From NCBI RefSeq assembly GCF_014196635.1, contig NZ_JACIEB010000001.1, positions 806,001 to 870,000 on the forward strand: DNA of 64,000 bases, read 5' to 3'. The notes beneath the pieces were generated by a model. It was not told where the DNA came from, made no database searches, and saw only the letters and a list, made by a program, of their open reading frames with translations. Each line of letters opens with the position of its first letter. Position 1 is the stretch's first letter. Made by a program: the position numbers and the translations under genes. Below, in pieces: positions 45,187 through 51,676 of this stretch. This DNA is from Sphingobium fontiphilum. Lineage in GTDB: Bacteria; Pseudomonadota; Alphaproteobacteria; Sphingomonadales; Sphingomonadaceae.

Positions 45187-45206
45187 ATGCAATGGAGAGA
45201 TTGCAT
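45187..45206. promoter_or_regulatory. Inverted repeat upstream of the queuosine-precursor transporter
   Basis: Perfect 7-bp arms ATGCAAT / ATTGCAT with a 6-nt centre, 17 nt from the start codon. Could be an operator or an mRNA hairpin. It does not resemble a preQ1 riboswitch. Confidence 0.35.
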
Positions 45207-45254
45207 GGCTGGGCGACGCCCGCTATCGAACGGCCCCGTCAAGCCGACAGGCGC

Positions 45255-45331
45255 GGCCCCGTAGCTCAACTGGATAGAGCACCCGCCTTCTAAGCGGGAT
45301 GTTGCGTGTTCGAGTCACGCCGGGGTCGCCA
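45255..45331 (+). tRNA. tRNA-Arg (anticodon UCU)
   Basis: 77 nt with encoded CCA. Acceptor GGCCCCG pairs with CGGGGTC, D arm GCTC..GAGC, anticodon stem CCCGC/GCGGG with loop CTTCTAA giving anticodon TCT (AGA codon), T arm GCGTG-TTCGAGT-CACGC. Confidence 0.97.
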
Positions 45332-45468
45332 AATGCGCCTCAGGCTGGATAGGGGGGCAGGTCGGTTCGCCGACCTTGCTTCTTCCATGATCTTGTCGCC
45401 TGAAGCAGGCGAACCTATCGTGGCGCTTCGTGGTTGGCGTCGCGCGCTGATCTGTCAAAGGAGACGAG

Positions 45469-46338
45469 ATGCGCATTGCCGTTCTGGGCAATTGTCAGTC
45501 ATTGCCGCTGGTCCAGTGCCTTCGCACGATGTTGCCGGACCATGTGATGGTGCGGCTCAACAGCAATTTGGCCGCGCCGGACATATTGGCCAGCGCAGTC
45601 GAACAGGCCGACATCGTCATCGCCCAGACGGACGACATTCCGGGGGTCGACATGACAGGGGTCACCACCTGCCTATATCCCCGTTTCCAGTTCCGTCCGC
45701 TTGCCCCCGATCAGGCCCGCGTCGACGCTGACGACGGCCAATTGCTCTCGCCTCTGGGCAAGCCGCATTCGGCGCTGGCCTTTTTTGGCTGGCGCGCGGG
45801 ACTGGACATCGAAGCGACGGCAGGTCTGTTTCGCGAAGAGATTTTCGATATGCTGGGATATACGGGCCTGCTGGATCAGACCCTGACGCTGGCGGTGGAA
45901 GAAGGCACCCGGGTGGGCATGTCCGATCTTGCCGGACTCTATCGCCGCTGGCTTGCCCGCGGTCGCTTCATCCATATCGTCCATCATCCGCGCCTGTTCG
46001 TCATGGCGGACATCGCCCGCGCCATTTGCGCGCGTTTGGGCCTGCGCCCGGCCATTCCCAATCCGGAAGATTTCCTGCACGATCCGATGCTGGCGGGGCC
46101 GATATGGGCGCTTTATCCCGACATCGCCCGGCTCTATGGGCTGACGGGCGGAGCTGTGTTCAAAACGCCCGATGACCGCGAAAACAAGACAAAGGGGCGG
46201 ATCATCGACCTGCGCGAATTCATCGCCACGTCCTTCGCAATCTATGACGCCGCGAAAAACCCCCGCTGCCTCGCAACGCAGGAGCCGGAATTTGAGTTGT
46301 TGCGCGACAGCCTTGGCCTGACAGGACGGATCGGCTGA
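45469..46338 (+). CDS. WcbI-family polysaccharide biosynthesis protein
   Basis: 289 residues. Opens MRIAVLGNCQSLPLVQCLRT; the GNCQ motif with Ser/Cys marks the WcbI SGNH-like fold, which binds CoA and is thought to acetylate capsule polysaccharide. Further features: ADIVIAQTDDIPGVDMTGV, HSALAFFGWRAGLDIE, RFIHIVHHPRLFVMADIARA. No other capsule genes nearby; lies 138 nt after tRNA-Arg. Confidence 0.8.
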   Translation: MRIAVLGNCQSLPLVQCLRTMLPDHVMVRLNSNLAAPDILASAVEQADIVIAQTDDIPGVDMTGVTTCLYPRFQFRPLAPDQARVDADDGQLLSPLGKPHSALAFFGWRAGLDIEATAGLFREEIFDMLGYTGLLDQTLTLAVEEGTRVGMSDLAGLYRRWLARGRFIHIVHHPRLFVMADIARAICARLGLRPAIPNPEDFLHDPMLAGPIWALYPDIARLYGLTGGAVFKTPDDRENKTKGRIIDLREFIATSFAIYDAAKNPRCLATQEPEFELLRDSLGLTGRIG

Positions 46339-46387
46339 AATCTCGGCCATGCACAACAGGGCTGCGCGCGCCCCCAGTTCCCCCTTT

Positions 46388-46546
46388 TGTCATGCTGAAC
46401 TTGTTTTCAGCATCCATCGGGCAGCCAGGCGCAGGTTCGTCGAGCAAGCGGCATCCGGCGGCAAGGCGCTATAAGCCGACCTCGCACATGCATGCATATT
46501 TCAGGGGAGGACACGCAATGGCTCCTGAAACACGTTCAGGATGACA
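46388..46546. repeat. Inverted pair of REP-like repeats
   Basis: TGTCATGCTGAACTTG (start 46388) and, in opposite orientation, a copy ending at 46546 that reads TGTCATCCTGAACGTG on the minus strand. Each copy is itself a hairpin (CTGAA...TTCAG). Such TGTCAT-CTGAA sequences occur as scattered repeats in sphingomonad intergenic DNA. The gap between WcbI and the glycine-zipper gene (about 260 nt) otherwise shows nothing. Confidence 0.55.
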
Positions 46547-46600
46547 TTGGCGGCGTGGGTTGGGGGCGCACGCCACCCAACGCCTTCGATCAGCCCCGCC

Positions 46601-47635
46601 TCACTTGCACTTGCAGGTCCGCCGCACCTTCTTGCGCACCACCGGCCGCTTGTAGATCACTTCCTCGGTCACGGTGGTCGTCGTCACCTGCGGCGTCACC
46701 GTCACGGTGGTCACGATCGGCGCGGGATAATACCAGCCATTGGCGACATAGCCGCCCGCGACCGGGGCCGGGCCATGGCCCATCCAGTGCGGATGGCCCG
46801 CACCCGGATAAGGCGGCGCGTCATAATCGACGCCAGGGCCGCCGCTCACCGATCCTTCGAAACGGCCTTCATATTCGCCCTTCACCTCGCGGCCATTTTC
46901 GTCGCGCCATGTGCCGCTCCACCGGCCTTCATAGTCATAGGGCGCGCCGGGGCGATCCGCGCCGCCGCGATAGGTGACGCTGTCGTCGGCATAGCGGTCA
47001 TAGGGCGCGCCATGGCGGCGCGACGGCGCGTCTTCCGCCCGGTCGATGGCGGCGCCCGCGACGGCTCCTGCGACCGCGCCGATCACCGTGCCCGCCGTGC
47101 GGTTGCCCTTGCCCGCGATCACATTGCCAGCGACCCCGCCGACCACGGCGCCGATGGCCGCGCCGCCCAGCCCATCGTCGCGGCGACGCTCATAACGGTC
47201 GTCATAGCCATCGCCGTCGCGGTCCCATGCAATGCCGCTGCGCGTGTCATAGACCCGGCCATAGGCGTCGGTCATCACCGCATCGTCATAATAGCGCGAC
47301 CAGCCATAGCCATAGGCCGGGCGCGGCAGGCCATAGGTCGCATAATTGGCGATGTAGAAACCGGGGTTGATCCAGTAACGCGGCAACACATAGCCATAGA
47401 CGGGACGACGATAAGCGCCCCAGCCGCCCGGCGCGCGCCATCCGCCCACCCAGCGGCCCTGATGATGGCCGCCCCAGCGATGCCCGCGCATCGGCATCGG
47501 CCGCATATGGCCATGGCCGCCGCTATGGGCTGCCCCCATCATCGGCAAAGCCGTGGCGACACCGGCGGCCCGCGCCTGCGGCACGGTGCTGATGGCGGCG
47601 ATCCCCGCAAGAATGACGATGGACCGGATTTTCAT
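46601..47635 (-). CDS. RcnB-like / glycine-zipper 2TM-domain surface protein
   Basis: 344 residues. Signal peptide ending ARA. A His/Gly/Arg/Trp-rich region (GGHGHMRPMPMRGHRWGG, RPVYGYVLPRYWINPGFYIA) resembles RcnB-type nickel/cobalt homeostasis proteins. Then DGYDDRYERRRDD, a glycine-zipper (GLGGAAIGAVVGGVAGNVIA, TAGTVIGAVAGAVAGAA) about residues 155-195, and a Lys/Arg/Cys-rich tail (RPVVRKKVRRTCKCK). Likely an outer-membrane-associated protein; metal-related role is only suggested by composition. Confidence 0.75.
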   Translation of the reverse strand: MKIRSIVILAGIAAISTVPQARAAGVATALPMMGAAHSGGHGHMRPMPMRGHRWGGHHQGRWVGGWRAPGGWGAYRRPVYGYVLPRYWINPGFYIANYATYGLPRPAYGYGWSRYYDDAVMTDAYGRVYDTRSGIAWDRDGDGYDDRYERRRDDGLGGAAIGAVVGGVAGNVIAGKGNRTAGTVIGAVAGAVAGAAIDRAEDAPSRRHGAPYDRYADDSVTYRGGADRPGAPYDYEGRWSGTWRDENGREVKGEYEGRFEGSVSGGPGVDYDAPPYPGAGHPHWMGHGPAPVAGGYVANGWYYPAPIVTTVTVTPQVTTTTVTEEVIYKRPVVRKKVRRTCKCK

Positions 47636-47818
47636 GACTGACGCTCCCTGCTTCCCACAATCAGGCGCGCCGCGCCCTTTAAGTCAGCGCGCGCCCGGGT
47701 ATTAACGACCTGTTTAGCATCGCAACCCCCGCATTTCCACCGCTCGCCGCGCGCCAGCCTGTCCCGAAACGGGTCAGGGAAAACCGCCTTCCATCCATGC
47801 ACCATAAGTTATTAAACC

Positions 47819-47847
47819 GTCACCCCGGCCCTGCGCCGGGGTCCAGC
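47819..47847. repeat. GC-rich hairpin repeat
   Basis: GTCACCCCGGCCCTGCGCCG followed by GGGTCCAGC forms a CCCCGGC/GCCGGGG hairpin. This sequence style (GTCACCCCGG...GGGTCCAG) is a common dispersed intergenic repeat in alphaproteobacteria. Between the glycine-zipper gene and the hypothetical gene at 47900. Confidence 0.45.
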
Positions 47848-47899
47848 TATCTGGTCGCGATCATCAGGAATCGAACCCGACAAGACCGCCAACGGGCAA

Positions 47900-48385
47900 T
47901 CAGCGGTCACGCCACAGATAGACGGCCAGATTCTGGTCCGGAATAACGATCAACGTCGCATGCCCCTTTGCGTTGTAATATGCGCCAGGCGCCTTCAGGG
48001 CCGGGATCACCGCCTTGGGCCAGAGCCACGCCCGCGATCCACAATATAGGGAGGGCGGCACCCCATCTGACCACCAGCTTTCCGGCACGGGGGTTTGGAC
48101 CCAATGCTCGAATGTCCGACTGCCGCCATGGCCTCGCGAATGATGCACATCACGGAAATACCGCAAGCCTTCCCGGCGAATGGCCGCCGACACATCGGGC
48201 TTGATGCTGACGGCAAATCCCCCTTCCGTGCCGAACATGCCGCCGCATTCCCCGCGTGTGTAGAACCATCCCGTCTTCAATTTCTCCGGGATCAGCGCCT
48301 CCTGATAGAAGCGCGCGAAGGTTTGATAGCCCAGCAAAAGCGCAACGGCCGAGCATATGACCCATGCCAGAGCGGTCCGCTTCAC
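47900..48385 (-). CDS. Hypothetical membrane-anchored protein
   Basis: 161 residues. One N-terminal helix (ALAWVICSAVALLLGYQTFA), then a soluble part with GWFYTRGECGGMFGTEGGFA, two Cys that may pair, and repeated Trp (WWSDG, WLWPKA). Start overlaps the stop of the upstream fRMsr gene by 4 nt (ATGA), so the two are co-translated. Family not recognised. Confidence 0.65.
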   Translation of the reverse strand: MKRTALAWVICSAVALLLGYQTFARFYQEALIPEKLKTGWFYTRGECGGMFGTEGGFAVSIKPDVSAAIRREGLRYFRDVHHSRGHGGSRTFEHWVQTPVPESWWSDGVPPSLYCGSRAWLWPKAVIPALKAPGAYYNAKGHATLIVIPDQNLAVYLWRDR

Positions 48386-48918
48386 CCCAACCGCCCCGCA
48401 ATCCGCGCGACCAGCGCCTCCAGCCCTTCCCGGTCCGCCTCGTCAAAGCGCGCCGCCACCGGGCTGTCGAGGTCGAGCACGCCGATCAACCGCTCGCCAT
48501 CCACCACCGGCACGACGATTTCCGAAGCCGATGCCGCGTCGCAGGCGATGTGGCCGGGAAAGACGTGAACGTCCGCCACCAGTTGCGTCGCCCGCGTCGC
48601 CGCCGCCGTGCCGCATACGCCCCGGCCCAGCGGGATGCGGATGCAGGCGGCCTTGCCCTGGAACGGCCCCAGCACCAGTTCGCCATCGACCATGCGGTAA
48701 AATCCCGCCCAGTTGAGGTCGGGCAGGAATTGCCAGATCAGCGCCGCGACATTGGCCATATTGGCGACCGCGTCCGCCTCCCCGGCGGTGATCGCGTCGG
48801 CCGCCGCAATCAGATCGGCATGGAGGGTCGCCTTGTCGGCGCTGTCGGCGGGGGCGAAATCATACATGGGGCGGATATAGGCGCGCGCGGGCGGCGCGTC
48901 ATCTTTCAGATTATCCAA
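48382..48918 (-). CDS. msrC: Free methionine-(R)-sulfoxide reductase (GAF domain)
   Basis: 178 residues. GAF fold with the fRMsr signatures WAGFYRMVDGELVLGPFQGK, ACIRIPLGRGVCGTAAATRA and VHVFPGHIACDAASASEIVV containing the catalytic cysteines (ACIRI, GVCG, HIACD). Reduces free Met-R-sulfoxide using thioredoxin. Start is at 48918; MYDFAP 17 codons in is an alternative. The divergent region beyond 48918 begins the defence island. Confidence 0.93.
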   Translation of the reverse strand: MDNLKDDAPPARAYIRPMYDFAPADSADKATLHADLIAAADAITAGEADAVANMANVAALIWQFLPDLNWAGFYRMVDGELVLGPFQGKAACIRIPLGRGVCGTAAATRATQLVADVHVFPGHIACDAASASEIVVPVVDGERLIGVLDLDSPVAARFDEADREGLEALVARIAGRLG

Positions 48919-48970
48919 TAAAAATGCGCGCAGCCCTTTTTTGGTTCGGCGTCAGCCTTCAAGCGCTCCT

Positions 48971-49171
48971 TCAGAAGGAGTGTCGGCTAGGCGCTTCTCG
49001 ACGATCCAACCGTTTCTGGAGTCAGTCGAGCACTTCAGCTTCAACCCACCCCACTCGGGAAGGGCCAAGTTGTACCCGCGTGGGGAATTGCCCGGCCTTT
49101 TCCAATCGTGCGATGTGCTGCGGTGAGTACAGAACCAACTCCTTGAGCTGACGCTTTGATAGTATCCTCAT
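48971..49171 (-). pseudogene. alpA: AlpA-family regulator with internal stop
   Basis: From ATG 49171: MRILSKRQLKELVLYSPQHI, ARLEKAGQFPTRVQLGPSRV, GWVEAEVLD, then TGA. The text after the stop, LQKRLDRREAPSRHSF, continues the AlpA C-terminus, whose usual residue at the stop is Trp (EVLDWL). So a TGG-to-TGA change truncates an otherwise complete 66-residue excisionase/regulator. Such AlpA proteins belong to integrated elements; it marks the left border of the defence island. It may still act as a 49-residue HTH protein. Confidence 0.7.
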
Positions 49172-49607
49172 CACGATGTTCCTATGAAGAGAGCATCGCG
49201 ATGCCCCGGTTACGACAATACCCAGGCGGGTTGACGCTATCAGGATCGGGAGGTGTCGCCAATGGACTGCGCATAGGTGCGCATAGTGTCTCACCGCTTC
49301 GCAGAGCTCAGGGTGGGCCAGAGGGTGGGCCGAATTTAAGGCTAGCCCCTAATGGCTTGAAATATAATAGAATTTTCAATGAAATGGTGCAGAAGAGGGA
49401 CCGTGATGTCTGAACAAGGCATTATATCACAATGTTTTGTTGCCATGATTCGCTGATTCGATACCGTCAAAAATACCGTATCGCGCTCCGGCTTGGTCCT
49501 CGATGAGGACTCAAATCGCTGTGGCCAGTGTTTCAGTGCTCATTGCACTTCAAGGGTCGTCTTCGCAACCATGCACCCAACGTCGACCGACAGCCACTGT
49601 GGCCAAG
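49172..49607. other. Island border region without genes
   Basis: 436 nt between alpA and mcrC. It includes the possible att-like tRNA-3'-end sequence at 49385-49402, the imperfect inverted repeat CGATACCGT..ACCGTATCG (about 49457-49481), and an AT-rich stretch around 49360-49380. No coding frame is convincing. Confidence 0.5.
49385..49402 (-). other. Possible att remnant: tRNA 3'-end-like sequence
   Basis: On the minus strand GGTCCCTCTTCTGCACCA resembles the 3' end of a tRNA (last T-arm bases, acceptor strand and CCA) without the rest of the gene. AT-rich DNA follows, as at the attachment sites of tRNA-targeting integrases. No integrase is in the window. Speculative. Confidence 0.25.
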
Positions 49608-50933
49608 TCATGCATTCACCTCCTGGGCGACAATGACTGGTCCGATCAATCCAGCGAGCTGCTGTTGAACTGCCTTCTTACCAGTGATCAGATTCACGGT
49701 TGCGATCCGCAGCCGTTCATCGCCTTCCATTATCGCATAACCGGCGTCCAGTGTCTCGGCTCCCAGGGCGGCATGATGCGGGTACAATAACATCACCTCG
49801 CTGCATCGATAGAGGCGGACATACGCCATCATCTGATATACGTCGGATTGCGAAACTCCGCGCTTCTTGTCTTCCGGATTTTGGCCAACCACCTTCCACT
49901 TCGTGTCGATCACTATCTGAACCTGGCCATTCCGCTTGATCAGAATGTCCGGTGCCGTCTGGAAGCGTGGCCTGCCTCCTTCGCCCTCCTCCATCAGGCA
50001 ATAGCGGAGTCCGCCCTGCGAATGGACGGTCAGATCGCTCCCCTGCACCGCCTTTCGCGCCAGAGCGGCAATATAGGCTTCGAACAGATCATTCATGGCG
50101 AACAGCAAGGTAATTCCCTGGCCCGCTTTGGCATCATGGTTGGTGCGCTGCCATTCGCGCTTCAGGAATAGCTTCGCCAATCCATACAGGCTTTCCCAGC
50201 GACGGTTTGTCCGATCGATGTGCACCTGCGTCCAGGGCAAGGCGCTGACAGCCACATCGCTCACATCGGCAAGAATGAAACGGAGCTCGTCCAGTCGCCT
50301 CTGCGTCTCCAGACCACGCGCATGATGGCGGAGCAGCACCACACAGGCCTTCATGATGCGCAGCAATGGGGTGTCTGGATTCAGGGTGTCGAAGCGGCAA
50401 GCAAGCCGGTCGGGTCGCACGGCGTGATGGGTGAACTGACGGATGACATCGAGCCGCCCCCTCAGCGCCGCTAGATCGTCTTCCTGAGCTAGATAGCCGC
50501 GGGGCAGGCCGCGTCGTGCCTCAGCCAGCAGGCGATCAGTAAACAGGCGGATCAGAATATCGAGCAAGGTTTCCTTCTGTCGCGCCATTGCCAGCGCCTG
50601 TCCGTCTCCGAGTTTGAGACCAAGTGCGACGTCGAGCATTGAGACGAGCCGAGTCCGGATTGCCTCGTCGCCCTCAGCGACGCCGGAATCGATCTTCGGC
50701 AATATCTCTAGACTACATCCAGGCCCAGCAATGACGCCCACGACCTGTTGGGCCCTTATCTCGCTGTAGCGATCAACAAGGATGTTGGTCCCGGACTGGT
50801 TGGCCAGTGCGTGTGACCGCGCAGCCCGCAGTAAGGCATTGGCCTCGGCGCGGGTGAAGGCACCTTTGGGCGCGGGACCGGTGGCATTGTGAACAGGCGT
50901 GCGCCCCCATTCGTGAACAGTCAGGTGCGTCAC
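49608..50933 (-). CDS. mcrC: McrC nuclease subunit of an McrBC-type restriction system
   Basis: 441 residues. N-terminal region (VVGVIAGPGCSLEILPKID) and the PD-(D/E)XK nuclease core APDILIKRNGQVQIVIDTKWK with catalytic D, D and K (D..DTKWK) are the McrC hallmarks; YQMMAYVRLYRCSEVMLLYP follows. Cleaves modified DNA when stimulated by McrB GTPase. The start overlaps the stop of the preceding gene (ATGA). Last gene of the minus-strand defence operon. Confidence 0.93.
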   Translation of the reverse strand: MTHLTVHEWGRTPVHNATGPAPKGAFTRAEANALLRAARSHALANQSGTNILVDRYSEIRAQQVVGVIAGPGCSLEILPKIDSGVAEGDEAIRTRLVSMLDVALGLKLGDGQALAMARQKETLLDILIRLFTDRLLAEARRGLPRGYLAQEDDLAALRGRLDVIRQFTHHAVRPDRLACRFDTLNPDTPLLRIMKACVVLLRHHARGLETQRRLDELRFILADVSDVAVSALPWTQVHIDRTNRRWESLYGLAKLFLKREWQRTNHDAKAGQGITLLFAMNDLFEAYIAALARKAVQGSDLTVHSQGGLRYCLMEEGEGGRPRFQTAPDILIKRNGQVQIVIDTKWKVVGQNPEDKKRGVSQSDVYQMMAYVRLYRCSEVMLLYPHHAALGAETLDAGYAIMEGDERLRIATVNLITGKKAVQQQLAGLIGPVIVAQEVNA

Positions 50934-51676
50934 GAATGGAACTGGGCAATGATTCGGTCTGCGTGACCGAAAAACTCAGATGGAAATGTTGCCAACCATT
51001 CGCGCCATGAGCAAGCAGCGAAGCGGACCGTTGAACCAGCTACGCCTTGGGCGAAGCGGGCAATCTCGGACCGATGAGCGGAAAAGGCTTCGGCTGGAAT
51101 GACGCGACCTTCAGTTGGCTCGGCGTAAAGGTAAAGCAGCGCCGGTTGCTTTCCTCGCCGACGTGCTTCGGTAACGAGACCATAGCCATGCTTGACTAGC
51201 TGCGCTGCATCGAGGTGACGGAACGCGGAAGGCTCCGATAGCAGCAAGTCACGCATGGCGCACCACGGCTCCATAGCCTCACTCCACCTATGGGATGAGT
51301 ATTTGGATGAAAGCTTTGCCTGCTTGGAATCGCGGAACGGCTCGAAACGTTTGGACTCAACCCCGATTAGGTGCGTTTCGGTTTCCACGGCGGCATCAAG
51401 CCAAGGATGTCGACCGCCTGACCAAGGAAAGCGCATCTGACGCTCAATTTCGACGGACAGAGCTGCCCAATCGAGGTCGGAAAGGCTTGGGAACGCAGGC
51501 AAGCCGGTGGGATATTCCAGAAAGTATCCGAACCCATTGACCGCTAGTGCTGCACTGCTTTGTCGGCTACCGAATTTGCCCGAAGCCAGCTCCTGCCCCG
51601 CCGCCGAGCCAAGCGCAGCCGCAACGCGCTCGACAGGCACGCCGGGAAGCAGATAGCTGGCCAGCTCATCGATCAC
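50930..51676 (-). CDS. Putative PD-(D/E)XK nuclease between mcrB and mcrC
   Basis: 248 residues of a restriction-associated family (resembles the PGN_0703-type putative endonucleases). The segment RHPWLDAAVETETHLIGVES, with KRFEPFRD after it, gives an Asp (D94) and an E107-x-K109 pair spaced as in a PD-(D/E)XK site; VESKRFEPF and LDAAQLVKHGYGLVTEARRR are distinctive. Overlaps both neighbours by 4 nt (ATGA), so it is embedded between McrB and McrC. Not part of the classical two-gene McrBC; presumably adds a third effector or specificity factor. Activity is inferred. Confidence 0.75.
   Translation of the reverse strand: MIDELASYLLPGVPVERVAAALGSAAGQELASGKFGSRQSSAALAVNGFGYFLEYPTGLPAFPSLSDLDWAALSVEIERQMRFPWSGGRHPWLDAAVETETHLIGVESKRFEPFRDSKQAKLSSKYSSHRWSEAMEPWCAMRDLLLSEPSAFRHLDAAQLVKHGYGLVTEARRRGKQPALLYLYAEPTEGRVIPAEAFSAHRSEIARFAQGVAGSTVRFAACSWREWLATFPSEFFGHADRIIAQFHS

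Noticed and set aside
45187..45206. preQ1 riboswitch before the queuosine-precursor transporter
   Set aside because: Only a 7-bp inverted repeat is present; the conserved preQ1 loop and pseudoknot sequences are not seen.
46541..47641. 366-codon plus-strand frame opposite the glycine-zipper protein
   Set aside because: The minus frame has a signal peptide, glycine zipper and sensible domains; the plus frame is a low-complexity Ala/His/Arg shadow.
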